DNA from: Burkholderia sp. WP9
GTDB taxonomy: Bacteria; Pseudomonadota; Gammaproteobacteria; Burkholderiales; Burkholderiaceae
DNA: 64,000 bases
Reading direction: 5' to 3'
NCBI RefSeq assembly: GCF_900104795.1
Contig: NZ_FNTG01000001.1
Coordinates: forward strand, 1,488,001-1,552,000
Under the pieces are notes generated by a model. That model did no database searches. It was not told the origin of the DNA and saw nothing but the letters and a program-made list of their open reading frames with translations. Position numbers and translations under genes: made by a program. This document shows, one piece after another, positions 46,868 through 58,479 of this stretch. Positions within the stretch are counted from its first letter, which is position 1. Every line of letters begins with the position of its first letter.

Positions 46868-48490
46868 ATGACCCAGAACTCGCTCCCCTCCTGGTCCTCG
46901 CTGCAAACGCATTACGAGAAGATTCGCGATGCGCACCTGCGCGACTGGTTCGCCCCCGAGAACGATCCCGCTCCTACCCGTGCCGAGCGCTTTGCGTTCG
47001 CGGGCGGCGGTCTCGCGGCCGATTTCTCGAAGAACCGCATCACCGACGAGACGCTGAAACTGCTCGTGCAACTCGCGCGCGAAGCCGGCGTCGAAAAACG
47101 CCGCGACGCCATGTTCGCGGGTGAAGTCGTCAACCCGACGGAAGGCCGCGCCGCGCTGCACACGGCACTGCGCGCCACGGATCCGAAAGCGCCGTTCTAC
47201 GACCAGATTCAGGCCGAGCGCGCCAAGATGGCCGCGTTCGCCGATCAGGTGCGCAGCGGCGAGTGGAAAGGCTATACCGGCAAGCGGATTCGCTACGTGG
47301 TGAACATCGGCATCGGCGGCTCGGACCTCGGGCCGAAGATGGTCGTGCACGCGCTGCATCATCTGGCCACGCCGGAGATCACCACGCACTTCGTGTCGAA
47401 CGTCGACGGCGCCGATCTGTACAACGTGATGCAGCAGATCGATCCGGAAGAAACGCTCGCGATCATCGTCTCCAAGACCTTCACCACGCTCGAAACCATG
47501 ACCAACGCGCGCTCGCTGCGCGACTGGTTCGTCGAGAAAGGCTGCCCGGAAAGCGCGCTGGCGAAACACTTCGTCGGCGTGTCGGCCAATCCCACGGAGG
47601 TGGTCAAGTTCGGCATCGCGAAAGAGAACGTGTTCGAGATGTGGGACTGGGTCGGCGGGCGCTATTCGTTGTGGTCGGCGGTGGGGCTGTCGATCATGAT
47701 CGCGATCGGACCGCAGCAGTTCGGCGAACTGCTCGCGGGCGCCAACGAGATGGACCAGCATTTCCGCGACGCGCCGCTCGAAAAAAATCTGCCGGTGCTG
47801 CTCGGCATGATCGGCATCTGGTATCGCAACTTCTTCGGCTCGCAAAGCTACCTGGTCGCGCCGTATTCGGAAGCACTGCATTTCCTGCCCTCGTATCTGC
47901 AACAGCTCGAAATGGAGAGCAACGGCAAGTCCGCGCGCCTCGACGGCGCGATGGTCGACTATCCGACCGCCGCGGTGACGTGGGGCGAACCGGGCACGAA
48001 CGGTCAGCATGCTTTCTTCCAGATGCTGCACCAGGGTCCGACGATCGTGCCGATCGATTTCATCGCCGTGTTGACGCCGGAGCATCCGCTCGTCAGCCAT
48101 CATCCGAAGCTGCTCGCCAATTGCTTTGCGCAGAGTGAAGCGTTGATGCTCGGCCGCACGCTCGAGGAAGCGAAGAAAGTGGCCGGCGCGGACAAGCCGG
48201 AGCTGGCGCCGCACCTTGTGTTTCCGGGTAACCGCCCGACCAGCACGCTGCTGGTCGATGCGCTCACCGCACGTTCGCTCGGCGCATTGATTGCGTTGTA
48301 CGAGCACAAGGTGCTGGTGCAAGCCTCCGTGTGGGATATCAACCCGTTCGATCAATGGGGCGTCGAGTTGGGCAAGATCCTCGGCAAGGTGGTCGAGGCT
48401 GATCTGACCGCGCCGAGCGTCGATGAAAAGAAGCATGACTCGTCGACGTCCGCGTTGATCGCGCGGGCACGCGCGGCGTTGAAGAAGTGA
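46868..48490 (+). CDS. pgi: glucose-6-phosphate isomerase
   Basis: 540 residues. It interconverts glucose-6-phosphate and fructose-6-phosphate. Signatures: [51 protein letters not shown] with the catalytic His, and [15 protein letters not shown]. The preceding spacer (46611-46867) contains no gene; a TTATACT at about 46673-46679 is a possible -10. A bidirectional terminator follows 3'. Confidence 0.97.
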   Translation: MTQNSLPSWSSLQTHYEKIRDAHLRDWFAPENDPAPTRAERFAFAGGGLAADFSKNRITDETLKLLVQLAREAGVEKRRDAMFAGEVVNPTEGRAALHTALRATDPKAPFYDQIQAERAKMAAFADQVRSGEWKGYTGKRIRYVVNIGIGGSDLGPKMVVHALHHLATPEITTHFVSNVDGADLYNVMQQIDPEETLAIIVSKTFTTLETMTNARSLRDWFVEKGCPESALAKHFVGVSANPTEVVKFGIAKENVFEMWDWVGGRYSLWSAVGLSIMIAIGPQQFGELLAGANEMDQHFRDAPLEKNLPVLLGMIGIWYRNFFGSQSYLVAPYSEALHFLPSYLQQLEMESNGKSARLDGAMVDYPTAAVTWGEPGTNGQHAFFQMLHQGPTIVPIDFIAVLTPEHPLVSHHPKLLANCFAQSEALMLGRTLEEAKKVAGADKPELAPHLVFPGNRPTSTLLVDALTARSLGALIALYEHKVLVQASVWDINPFDQWGVELGKILGKVVEADLTAPSVDEKKHDSSTSALIARARAALKK

Positions 48491-48622
48491 CGGTGAGCGG
48501 CACGGCGCATCGCGCCGTCTAGTCGGTGAAGAGCCGGTGATGAATTTGCGCTGAATGTGTTTCGACTCTGCGCTGAAGCTGTTCAGTGCGCTCACCTGCC
48601 GACACAGTAGCTTCCGCAATGA

Positions 48623-48649
48623 AAAAGCGGGCCCCTGTGGCCCGCTTTT
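48623..48649. terminator. bidirectional terminator between pgi and the ABC ATPase gene
   Basis: AAAAGCGGGCC, a 5-base loop and the perfect complement GGCCCGCTTTT. Serves convergent pgi (plus) and the ATPase gene (minus). Confidence 0.85.
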
Positions 48650-48685
48650 GCTTTGGCAGCGACGCCCGTTGCGCCCACGGCTCGC

Positions 48686-49372
48686 TCACACGAGACGCCC
48701 CGCCTCGATCGTTACCGTCGTATCGCAGCGGCGCGCCAGTTCGATGTCATGCGTGACGAGAATCAACGTCGCGCCGTTCGCGCGGTTCATTTCGAACATC
48801 AGATCGATCACCGCGTGACCAGTGGCCGCGTCGAGACTGCCGGTCGGTTCGTCGGCGAACAGGATCGCCGGATGCGTGACGAACGCACGCGCGAGCGCCA
48901 CACGTTGTTGCTCGCCACCCGACAGCAGCTTGGGGTAGTGACCGGTCCGCTTGCCGAGGCCCACCTGCTCCAGCAAGCCACGCGCACGCGTCGCAGCTTC
49001 GCGGGTGCTGATGCCGCCCTGCAGTTCCAGCGGCAAGGTGACGTTTTCGAGCGCCGTTAAATGCGGCATGAGTTGAAACGACTGGAACACGAAACCGACG
49101 GAGCCGCTACGCAATGCGGCCTGCTCGTCTTCGTTCAGCTCGCCGAGTTCTCGGCCGAGCAGCCGAACCGAGCCCGAACTCGCGCTGTCCAATCCTGCGA
49201 GCAAGCCGAGCAGCGTAGACTTGCCCGACCCGGATGCACCGACAATCGCCACACTGCTGCCGGCAGCGATAGCAAGATCGATGTCGTCGAGAATCGTCAG
49301 TTCGCCCGTTGCATCCTTAACCTTCTTGCACAAACCCCGCACTTCAATGACTGGATCAGTTTTGTTTAGCAT
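48686..49372 (-). CDS. ybbA: ABC transporter ATP-binding protein (YbbA/LolD-like)
   Basis: 228 residues from ATG 49372; an in-frame ATG at 49402 is an alternative. Walker [14 protein letters not shown]-loop FVFQSFQLM, signature [14 protein letters not shown], Walker [14 protein letters not shown]-loop VTHDIELA. It belongs to the MacB/LolD/YbbA group that works with FtsX-type permeases. In E. coli ybbA also lies divergent from tesA and is followed by its permease gene ybbP. Here no permease follows (pgi is convergent), so the partner must be encoded elsewhere or be absent. Confidence 0.9.
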   Translation of the reverse strand: MLNKTDPVIEVRGLCKKVKDATGELTILDDIDLAIAAGSSVAIVGASGSGKSTLLGLLAGLDSASSGSVRLLGRELGELNEDEQAALRSGSVGFVFQSFQLMPHLTALENVTLPLELQGGISTREAATRARGLLEQVGLGKRTGHYPKLLSGGEQQRVALARAFVTHPAILFADEPTGSLDAATGHAVIDLMFEMNRANGATLILVTHDIELARRCDTTVTIEAGRLV

Positions 49373-49400
49373 GGTGAAGCGTAGGTTGAAAGTGCGTGCC

Positions 49401-50075
49401 ATGACGTCTCGCGCCACGGCGCTGACGAAGGCTTGCGGCTGCACCGTGATGGCCGCCACCCTGTTTTCAGCGAGCTTCGCGGCCCGGGCCGCCAATGCGC
49501 CCGAACCGGTCAAGCCGGTGATCGTCGTGCTCGGCGACAGCATCTCCGCCGAATACGGCCTGCCCCGCGACACTGGCTGGGTTGCGTTGATGCGCCAGCG
49601 CCTCACCGACGAGCGAATCGATTATAGCGTCGCCAATGCGAGCATCAGCGGCGACACCACGAGCGGCGGACGCGCCCGCTTACCCGCGCTCATGCAGCGC
49701 CTGAAGCCGAGCATCGTGATCGTCGAACTCGGCGCCAACGACGCATTGCGTGGCGTGCCGCTTTCCACCACCGAAGACAACCTGCGCACGATCATCGAGC
49801 AGGCTCAGCAAGGTCACGCGAAAGTCGTACTGATCGGCATGTATGTGCCACCCAATTACGGCCCCGACTACACGCAAAAGTTCCACGGCCTGTACGGCGA
49901 GTTGTCGAAGCAACTGCGCGTGCCTCTTGTGCCGTTTCTGCTTGCCGGCATCGCCGACAAACCGGAGATGTTCCAGGCCGATCAGATTCATCCCACCCAG
50001 CAGGCACAGCCAGTGCTACTTAACAACGTGTGGCCCGCAGTCAAGCCACTCCTTCGCACAAGTTCGCCGCGCTGA
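49401..50075 (+). CDS. tesA: arylesterase / lysophospholipase TesA-like (SGNH hydrolase)
   Basis: 224 residues from ATG 49401 (ATG 49371 is an alternative). Signal peptide (region ending FAARAANA), then the SGNH blocks: GDSISAEYGL (block I nucleophile Ser), ASISGDTTSGG (Gly block), GANDALRG (Asn block), and DQIHPTQQAQ (Asp/His block). A periplasmic multifunctional esterase/thioesterase/protease I. Its start region overlaps that of the divergent ATPase gene. Confidence 0.92.
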   Translation: MTSRATALTKACGCTVMAATLFSASFAARAANAPEPVKPVIVVLGDSISAEYGLPRDTGWVALMRQRLTDERIDYSVANASISGDTTSGGRARLPALMQRLKPSIVIVELGANDALRGVPLSTTEDNLRTIIEQAQQGHAKVVLIGMYVPPNYGPDYTQKFHGLYGELSKQLRVPLVPFLLAGIADKPEMFQADQIHPTQQAQPVLLNNVWPAVKPLLRTSSPR

Positions 50076-50193
50076 AAAGCCTGCTAACAACTTGTTTCCA
50101 GAACTTCGGGAACGCGGATCGGTAAGTTCTCTCTGACACTTTCGTAATCCCGTGTAGCCCGGCTCGATTTTGAGCGACTTTTGAGGAGATAAC

Positions 50194-50535
50194 GTGAAAT
50201 ATTTACCGTTAATCGCTTTGACCGTGGCAATTTCCGCCTGTGCCGCTCAACCGCCTGCTGGCGTTCAGTCCGTTGGGCAAAGCCAGCAGCCGCCTAAGGC
50301 TGTTGCCACCTGCATCGCGCAAAAATGGGCAGACAGCTCGCAGCAACAAGTCGTGTCGCAAGACACGCTGGCTAACGACCAAGCCATGGATGTGTATGTT
50401 CCGGGTCAGCAGCCGCCTAACGGCGCCGCCGCTGTCGTACGTCCTTCGTACACCGGCAAGGGCACGTGGGTCGGCTTCCGCGCCAATGGCGCCGCAGGCA
50501 GCGACGCCACGAGTGCAATCAGCGGCTGCCTGTAA
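50194..50535 (+). CDS. small lipoprotein, unknown function
   Basis: 113 residues, GTG start with AGGAG eight bases upstream. Lipobox ISAC after KYLPLIALTVA, then a Gln/Pro-rich linker and a short domain with two cysteines (VATCIAQKW and ISGCL) that could pair. Resembles small lipoproteins of Burkholderia without assigned role. Two hairpins follow the stop. Confidence 0.8.
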   Translation: MKYLPLIALTVAISACAAQPPAGVQSVGQSQQPPKAVATCIAQKWADSSQQQVVSQDTLANDQAMDVYVPGQQPPNGAAAVVRPSYTGKGTWVGFRANGAAGSDATSAISGCL

Positions 50536-50552
50536 CGCGCTGCTGCCAACCG

Positions 50553-50607
50553 TTTGACGAGCTTGCACTCGTCAAATGAAAAAGCCCCGCCATAGCGGGG
50601 CTTTTTT
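50553..50607 (+). terminator. tandem hairpins ending in a rho-independent terminator
   Basis: First hairpin TTTGACGAG / CTCGTCAAA (50553-50576), then AGCCCCGC / GCGGGGCT with flanking A- and T-runs (50579-50607). The second also serves leftward ppiD. Confidence 0.85.
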
Positions 50608-50636
50608 GCGTGTGCGCGTAGGTTTACGCGTGGGCG

Positions 50637-52574
50637 TTACTCGCCGCTTGCTTGCGCATTGCTGCTGTCGAGCGAACCGTAGAACTTCACCTTGGAACGC
50701 GCGCGCACTGCTGCGACATACGCCTCTGCTTCAGATTGCGCATCGACCTGCGCGATCTGTTGCTGTGCTGCGGCCAAACGCTGCGGATCGACCGTCGTGC
50801 CGGCTACCACCGCGTTCACACGATAGATCGCATAGCCGTCGTCACCCAGATCCACACCGACATAAGCGGGCAATTTTTGCGCGTCCGCCTTGTAGATTGC
50901 ACTCAATGCCGCCGGCGGCACGCCCTGTGCGTCGTTGCGCGATACCTTAAGAGACGACGAGAAGCCCGTGGTTGCCTTCGACTTCTCGAACTCGGCGAGT
51001 TTGGCCACGCCGTCTTTGTGAGCCGCGTCGTTCGATTGAACCGCGATCACCTTTTGACGCACGGCGTCCTTGACGGCCTCGAGCGACGGCACCGCTGCCG
51101 CCTTGTAGTCAGTCACGCGCGCCGCGATCAACGTATTGCCGCCGACGTCGATGGCCTGCGTGTTGTTGCGCGCCGTCACCGCGTCGTTCGCGAACACCGC
51201 GGCGAGGAATTTCGCGTTGTTCAGCGGGCTGTCAGGTGCAAGCTTCGGGTCCGGCTGCGGCGTGACCGTAGCTGTTTGCAATTGCAGCTTGTACTTGTCG
51301 GCAGCCGGCTGGAGGCTCTTCGCCTTTTCGTAGACGATCGACGTGAAGCCTTCTGAATCGTCGCTGAAAGCCTTGCTTGCCAACTGCGTCTTCAGGTCTT
51401 TCGAGATCTGATCTTTCACTTCGTCGAACGGCTTTGTAACGGCCGGCTTCACGTCCGTCACCTTGACGATGTGATAGCCGAAATCGGTCTGCACGATGCC
51501 GCTGACTTCGTCTTTCTTCAGCGCGAATACAGCGTCGTCGAACGCCTGGCCGCCTGCGATCATGCCGCGGCCGAAGTAGCCCAGATCGCCGCCCTTCGAC
51601 GCCGAACCCGGATCCTGCGAATTCTGCTGCGCGATCTGCGCGAACTGGTCCGGATGCGCCTTGATCTGCGCGAGCAACTCCTCGGCCTTCTGCTTCGCCT
51701 TGGCCTTGTCGGCCGCGCTCGCGTCTTTCGGCGCTGCGATCAGGATGTGGCTCGCACGCACCTGACCGTCGGTACGGTAGTGCGCGATGTTGTCGTCGTA
51801 GAACTTTTTCAGGTCGGCGTCGCTCGGCTGCACGGAAGCGGCGAGCGTTGCCGGCGACATCACGAGATACTGGATCGTGGCGGTGGCCGGCGTGGCGAAT
51901 TCATTGGGATGCGCGTCGTAATACGCTTGCAGTTGCGCGTCGGTAGGCTGCACCTTCGCCGCGTAATCGCGCGGATGGAACGCGATGCCCTGCACTTCGC
52001 GCTGCTGTTCCGCGAGTTCGGTCAGATGCTGCGCGAGCGTCTTCGACGTGAACGCACTGCCTTGAATGCTGGCCGGCAACTGCTGCGTGGCGATGCTGTA
52101 GCGCACGCGTTCGTCGTACTGGTCGGGCGTCATGCCTTGCATGGCGAGCAGCTGCTTGTAGCGGTCGACGTCGATCGTGCCGTCAGGATTCTTCAGCGAC
52201 GAGATCACCGGATCGTTGAGCAGCACGCGACGCACGGCGTCGTCGGATGCGGTCAGGTGCAGGCGCTGCGTTTCATCGGCCAGCACACGCTGTTCGATCA
52301 GGCCGTCGAGCATCTCGCTGCGACGCTCCGGCGTGTCGAACGACTTCATGTCGAACTGAGCGCCGAGCATCTGACGGGCACGGTCGAGTTGCTGACGCAT
52401 CGCGTTATCGTATTCAGCGCGCGTGATCTTGTGACCGTTGACGCTCGCGACGTTTGCACTTTCGTCAAAGAAGCCGCGAAAGCCCTGAATACCCACAAAA
52501 CCCAACCCCGGCACAATGACGAGGATGAGCATAAACATCATCAGGCGTTTGTGATTGCGGAAAAAATCGAGCAT
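50637..52574 (-). CDS. ppiD: SurA N-terminal domain / PpiD-type peptidyl-prolyl isomerase
   Basis: 645 residues. Single N-terminal membrane anchor (MLDFFRNHKRLMMFMLILVIVPGLGFV), SurA-like chaperone N-domain, central parvulin domain (VRASHILIAAPKDASAADKAKAKQKAEELL ... DLGYFGRGMIAGGQAFDDAVF ... TDFGYHIVKVTD), and a long C-terminal region. Inner-membrane periplasmic chaperone near the Sec translocon. Downstream of the tRNA-Asp terminator. Confidence 0.95.
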   Translation of the reverse strand: MLDFFRNHKRLMMFMLILVIVPGLGFVGIQGFRGFFDESANVASVNGHKITRAEYDNAMRQQLDRARQMLGAQFDMKSFDTPERRSEMLDGLIEQRVLADETQRLHLTASDDAVRRVLLNDPVISSLKNPDGTIDVDRYKQLLAMQGMTPDQYDERVRYSIATQQLPASIQGSAFTSKTLAQHLTELAEQQREVQGIAFHPRDYAAKVQPTDAQLQAYYDAHPNEFATPATATIQYLVMSPATLAASVQPSDADLKKFYDDNIAHYRTDGQVRASHILIAAPKDASAADKAKAKQKAEELLAQIKAHPDQFAQIAQQNSQDPGSASKGGDLGYFGRGMIAGGQAFDDAVFALKKDEVSGIVQTDFGYHIVKVTDVKPAVTKPFDEVKDQISKDLKTQLASKAFSDDSEGFTSIVYEKAKSLQPAADKYKLQLQTATVTPQPDPKLAPDSPLNNAKFLAAVFANDAVTARNNTQAIDVGGNTLIAARVTDYKAAAVPSLEAVKDAVRQKVIAVQSNDAAHKDGVAKLAEFEKSKATTGFSSSLKVSRNDAQGVPPAALSAIYKADAQKLPAYVGVDLGDDGYAIYRVNAVVAGTTVDPQRLAAAQQQIAQVDAQSEAEAYVAAVRARSKVKFYGSLDSSNAQASGE

Positions 52575-52625
52575 GCGTGAGGAGTGCCAAAAACAGAACG
52601 CCCGATCTTACAACAGCGGGCAATA

Positions 52626-52651
52626 AAAAAGGCGAACCGGAGTTCGCCTTT
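52626..52651 (-). terminator. terminator of the tRNA operon
   Basis: AAAGGCGAAC / GTTCGCCTTT, 10-bp stem with a 4-base loop and a T-run on the minus strand, ten bases after the CCA end of tRNA-Asp. Confidence 0.85.
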
Positions 52652-52660
52652 CGAGGATAC

Positions 52661-52737
52661 TGGCGGAGTGGACGGGACTCGAACCCGCGACCCCCGGCGT
52701 GACAGGCCGGTATTCTAACCGACTGAACTACCACTCC
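52661..52737 (-). tRNA. tRNA-Asp (GTC)
   Basis: 77 bases with encoded CCA. Acceptor GGAGTGG pairs with CCACTCC; D-arm AGTTCAGTCGGTTAGAAT; anticodon loop CTGTCAC with GTC; T-arm GGGTTCGAGTCCC. Confidence 0.97.
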
Positions 52738-52784
52738 TTATGCAGCAACTGCGCTGCGCTGAAACATTCAGCCGAATCTGAAAC

Positions 52785-52860
52785 TGGTGGGTGCTGAGAG
52801 GCTCGAACTCCCGACCTACGCCTTGTAAGGGCGCCGCTCTACCAACTGAGCTAAGCACCC
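52785..52860 (-). tRNA. tRNA-Val (TAC)
   Basis: 76 bases with encoded CCA. Acceptor GGGTGCT pairs with AGCACCC; anticodon loop CTTACAA gives TAC; T-loop GTTCGAG. Processed from the same transcript as tRNA-Asp, 47 bases apart. Confidence 0.97.
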
Positions 52861-52940
52861 GTTTCACGATTCAGTGCTGCCGCTGCGTGACTTCTGCCTA
52901 CTGACTTCCATCTACCGACGTCCCTCAAGCAGCGAGCCCA

Positions 52941-53213
52941 TTAGTTTAGCGCATCCTTCAGAGCTTTGCCAGGCCTAAATTTAGGAACCTTTGCTGCCTT
53001 GATTTTGATGGCGGCGCCGGTGCGCGGATTGCGCCCGGTGCGCGCGGTACGCTTGCCGACCGCGAACGTGCCGAAACCGACCAGCGTGACCGAACCGCCC
53101 TTCTTCAACGTACCTTTGACACCACCGATCACCGCGTCGAGTGCACGGCCTGCCGCTGCCTTCGAAATGTCGGCTTCCTGTGCAATGTGATCGATCAATT
53201 CCGTCTTATTCAT
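52941..53213 (-). CDS. hupB: DNA-binding protein HU (beta type)
   Basis: 90 residues: [21 protein letters not shown], then [21 protein letters not shown] with the DNA-intercalating Pro of the beta arm, and [13 protein letters not shown] at the end. A nucleoid protein. Position directly after lon is conserved in proteobacteria. Confidence 0.97.
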   Translation of the reverse strand: MNKTELIDHIAQEADISKAAAGRALDAVIGGVKGTLKKGGSVTLVGFGTFAVGKRTARTGRNPRTGAAIKIKAAKVPKFRPGKALKDALN

Positions 53214-53490
53214 CCCAACCCCCGAGAATGTTATGGCGATCGTGACGGCGCTCTATAGCGCCTGATATCACGCGGCCGGCGGCCAACGCCGGGCGCAATC
53301 ATTAGAATTGGCCGAAACCCTTGTGTCAAGCGGGGTTGAGCCTGATTCGAGTGGTTTTCAAGCGGGCTTTTTATAACCGGATGTTGCCGCAATTCGATGC
53401 GCACACAACCAATCGGCCGACGCATCAAAGCTTTGCTCAATAGATGGGAAAACGTGTCTCACGAAACTACTGGCCGACATTGAGCGAACA
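53214..53490. promoter_or_regulatory. lon-hupB spacer
   Basis: Non-coding. It follows the lon terminator and must carry the hupB promoter for leftward transcription. I see no gene here. Confidence 0.4.
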
Positions 53491-53492
53491 AT

Positions 53493-53522
53493 AAAAAACC
53501 CGCGGCCGTGACCGCGGGTTTT
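53493..53522 (-). terminator. lon terminator
   Basis: AAAACCCGCGG / CCGCGGGTTTT with a 6-base loop and a T-run on the minus strand, 32 bases after the lon stop. Confidence 0.85.
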
Positions 53523-53553
53523 GTTCCAGCAAGCAGCTTCGTTGCAGAGTGCG

Positions 53554-55977
<2,424 letters not shown>

Positions 55978-56010
55978 TTCATTTCCCCATGAGTGGAATC
56001 AGTTCGTTCG

Positions 56011-56040
56011 ATAGGTGAGGCCAGCAGAAAAGATTGCAAG
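56011..56040 (-). promoter_or_regulatory. heat-shock-type (sigma32-like) promoter of lon
   Basis: On the minus strand CTTGCAA, 13 bases, then CCTCACCTAT, close to the sigma32 pattern CTTGAAA / CCCCAT-T. It leaves a leader of about 35 bases to the lon ATG. Just upstream are two direct copies of GTTCAGTGACTCC (plus-strand 56059-56071 and 56077-56089). Confidence 0.5.
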
Positions 56041-56124
56041 CCTCCGCGTGTGGGAAAAGTTCAGTGACTCCGAAGGTTCAGTGACTCCATAGTGAAAACA
56101 ACCATCCTGACCACACGATAAACG

Positions 56125-56161
56125 AAAAAAGCCGTTCACGTTGCCATGAACGGCTTTTTTT
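56125..56161. terminator. clpX terminator
   Basis: A6-GCCGTTCA, an 8-base loop, TGAACGGC-T7; located 20 bases after the clpX stop on the minus strand. Confidence 0.88.
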
Positions 56162-56180
56162 GCAAGAACCCGAAAGCCGA

Positions 56181-57452
56181 TCAGTTCGAACCCGCGACCT
56201 TGGGCGCGTCTTCGTAGATCAGTAGCGGTTTGCCGTCGCCGTCAATAACGTTGTCGTCGATGATGACCTTGCTAACGCCTTTCATCTGCGGCAGGTCGTA
56301 CATCACATCAAGCAACGCCTGTTCCAGGATGGAGCGCAGACCACGAGCACCCGTCTTGCGACGAATTGCCTTACGCGCCACAGCCTGCAACGCGGCCGGG
56401 CGAATTTCGAGCTCGACGCGTTCCATATTGAACAGCTTGTGGTATTGCTTCACCAGAGCGTTCTTCGGTTCGACGAGGATTTTCATCAACGCGACTTCGT
56501 CGAGCTTGCCGAGCGTGGCCACCACCGGCAGACGGCCGATCAGTTCGGGAATCAGGCCGAACTTGATCAGATCTTCCGGTTCCACTTCGCGCAGCACTTC
56601 GCCGGCGTCGCGGTCCTGCTTGCTCTTCACGCTTGCACCGAAGCCAATGCCGGTCTTCTCGGTACGATCGACGATAACCTTTTCGAGGCCGTCAAAAGCG
56701 CCACCGCAAATGAACAGAATATTGGTGGTGTCGACCTGGATGAAGTCCTGATTCGGATGCTTACGCCCGCCCTGCGGCGGCACCGACGCCATCGTGCCTT
56801 CGACCAGCTTCAGCAGCGCCTGTTGCACGCCCTCGCCCGAAACGTCGCGGGTAATCGACGGGTTGTCGGACTTGCGGCTGATCTTGTCGATTTCGTCGAT
56901 GTAGACAATACCGCGTTGGGCCTTGTCGACTTCGTAATTGCAGTTTTGCAGCAGCTTCTGAATGATGTTCTCGACGTCTTCACCGACGTAGCCGGCTTCC
57001 GTCAGCGTGGTTGCGTCGGCAATCACAAACGGAACGTTCAGAAGGCGCGCGAGCGTCTGTGCGAGCAATGTCTTGCCGGAGCCGGTCGGGCCGATCAGCA
57101 GAATGTTGCTCTTGGACAGCTCGATCTCATCCTTCTTGTCGAGATGCTTCAGGCGCTTGTAGTGGTTGTACACCGCCACGGCGAGAATTTTCTTCGCGCG
57201 CTCCTGACCAATCACATACTGGTCGAGGATTTCACGGATTTCCTGCGGACTCGGCAGATCGGACTTGGACAAGCCCGCCTCGATGCCCGCACCTGCAGCC
57301 TCATCGCGGATGATTTCGTTGCACAGGTCGATACATTCATCGCAGATGAACACCGACGGGCCGGCAATCAGCTTTTTGACTTCATGCTGGCTCTTGCCGC
57401 AAAACGAGCAATACAACAGCTTTTCGCTGTTAGAACCTTTCTTGTCCGCCAT
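56181..57452 (-). CDS. clpX: ATP-dependent Clp protease ATP-binding subunit ClpX
   Basis: 423 residues. N-terminal C4 zinc-binding domain ([13 protein letters not shown] ... [10 protein letters not shown]), AAA+ domain with Walker A GPTGSGKT, Walker [11 protein letters not shown], the [18 protein letters not shown] pore/second-region motif, and sensor region. Unfolds substrates for ClpP. Downstream of clpP, separated by a 183-base spacer with two hairpins. Confidence 0.98.
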   Translation of the reverse strand: MADKKGSNSEKLLYCSFCGKSQHEVKKLIAGPSVFICDECIDLCNEIIRDEAAGAGIEAGLSKSDLPSPQEIREILDQYVIGQERAKKILAVAVYNHYKRLKHLDKKDEIELSKSNILLIGPTGSGKTLLAQTLARLLNVPFVIADATTLTEAGYVGEDVENIIQKLLQNCNYEVDKAQRGIVYIDEIDKISRKSDNPSITRDVSGEGVQQALLKLVEGTMASVPPQGGRKHPNQDFIQVDTTNILFICGGAFDGLEKVIVDRTEKTGIGFGASVKSKQDRDAGEVLREVEPEDLIKFGLIPELIGRLPVVATLGKLDEVALMKILVEPKNALVKQYHKLFNMERVELEIRPAALQAVARKAIRRKTGARGLRSILEQALLDVMYDLPQMKGVSKVIIDDNVIDGDGKPLLIYEDAPKVAGSN

Positions 57453-57574
57453 AGATGTGTGAGCCTCCGGACACTCGATTACATAATACGCCGTTTGCCC
57501 CCGCCTCGCAGTTTGGGCGCGGCAGGGACTGAGCCAAGGTGACGGCGTTTGCCGCAGGCGCTCGGACGAGTCTT

Positions 57575-57627
57575 GATTGTTTCACAATCGATCGGCTAAC
57601 GGTTTTGCCCCAATTCGGGGCAAAACC
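57575..57627 (-). promoter_or_regulatory. two hairpins in the clpP-clpX spacer
   Basis: GGTTTTGCCCC / GGGGCAAAACC (57601-57627), a perfect 11-bp stem eight bases after the clpP stop, and GATTGT-ttc-ACAATC (57575-57589). Neither has a T-run in the minus orientation, so they look like mRNA-stability or attenuation elements rather than terminators. Confidence 0.55.
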
Positions 57628-57635
57628 GCACCAGA

Positions 57636-58289
57636 TCAAGGACGCTTGTGCGCCACCTGGTCAACCAGACCGTAAGCTTGCGCGTCGTCGCCGGACATGA
57701 AGTTGTCGCGGTCGGTGTCGCGTGCAATACGTTCGACCGGTTGGCCGGTGTGATGCGCCAGCAGATGATTCAGCCGTTCCTTCAAATACAGGATTTCGCG
57801 CGCCTGAATTTCAATATCCGACGCCTGACCGCGAGCACCGCCGAGGGGCTGGTGAATCATCACCCGCGAATTAGGCAGAGCAAAACGCTTGCCCTTCGCG
57901 CCCGCTGCCAGCAGGAACGCGCCCATACTGGCCGCGAGACCCATGCACAGCGTAGAGACGTCCGGCTTGATGAACTGCATCGTATCGTAAATCGCCATAC
58001 CGGCGGACACCGAACCACCCGGGCTGTTGATGTAGAAACTGATGTCCTTGTCCGGGTTCTCGCTTTCCAGGAACAGCATCTGCGCAACCACGAGATTAGC
58101 CGTCTGATCGTTCACTTCGCCGACCAGGAACACAATGCGTTCCTTCAGCAGACGCGAATAAATGTCATACGAGCGCTCGCCCCGGCCGCTCGTCTCCACG
58201 ACGATCGGCACCAGACCGAGCGCCTGCGCTTCGAGATCCCGCGACGACTGGGAGGTCAACGTGTCCAGCATTTGAGCGCGAAAGGTCAT
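57636..58289 (-). CDS. clpP: ATP-dependent Clp protease proteolytic subunit
   Basis: 217 residues. Catalytic Ser121 in [12 protein letters not shown] and His146 in MIHQPLGG; the Asp is in the [11 protein letters not shown] region. The handle and SPGGSVSAG loop are intact. Forms the tetradecameric chamber used by ClpX. Between tig and clpX, as in most proteobacteria. Confidence 0.98.
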   Translation of the reverse strand: MTFRAQMLDTLTSQSSRDLEAQALGLVPIVVETSGRGERSYDIYSRLLKERIVFLVGEVNDQTANLVVAQMLFLESENPDKDISFYINSPGGSVSAGMAIYDTMQFIKPDVSTLCMGLAASMGAFLLAAGAKGKRFALPNSRVMIHQPLGGARGQASDIEIQAREILYLKERLNHLLAHHTGQPVERIARDTDRDNFMSGDDAQAYGLVDQVAHKRP

Positions 58290-58423
58290 GCAGTGGATCC
58301 TTGTCTGAAATATTCTGAATATTACATGCTAGACAGGTGTGGTCGACGACCCCGTATTCAAGTGCGCGATCCGTGCGAGCGGGATGCCTGTGCCTCACAC
58401 AACGCTCCACACTTTTGCAGCAC

Positions 58424-58468
58424 AAAAAAACGGCGTGCGGGCCGTCGCTCCGACAGCCGGCACGCCGT
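58424..58468 (-). terminator. tig terminator
   Basis: ACGGCGTGC / GCACGCCGT with further internal pairing and a T-run on the minus strand, 12 bases after the tig stop. clpP therefore also has, or needs, its own promoter. Confidence 0.8.
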
Positions 58469-58479
58469 TGCAGCGACGC

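Noticed and set aside
46790..48619. 609-residue frame antisense to pgi
   Set aside because: Arg/His-rich shadow of pgi; all Pgi signatures lie on the plus strand.
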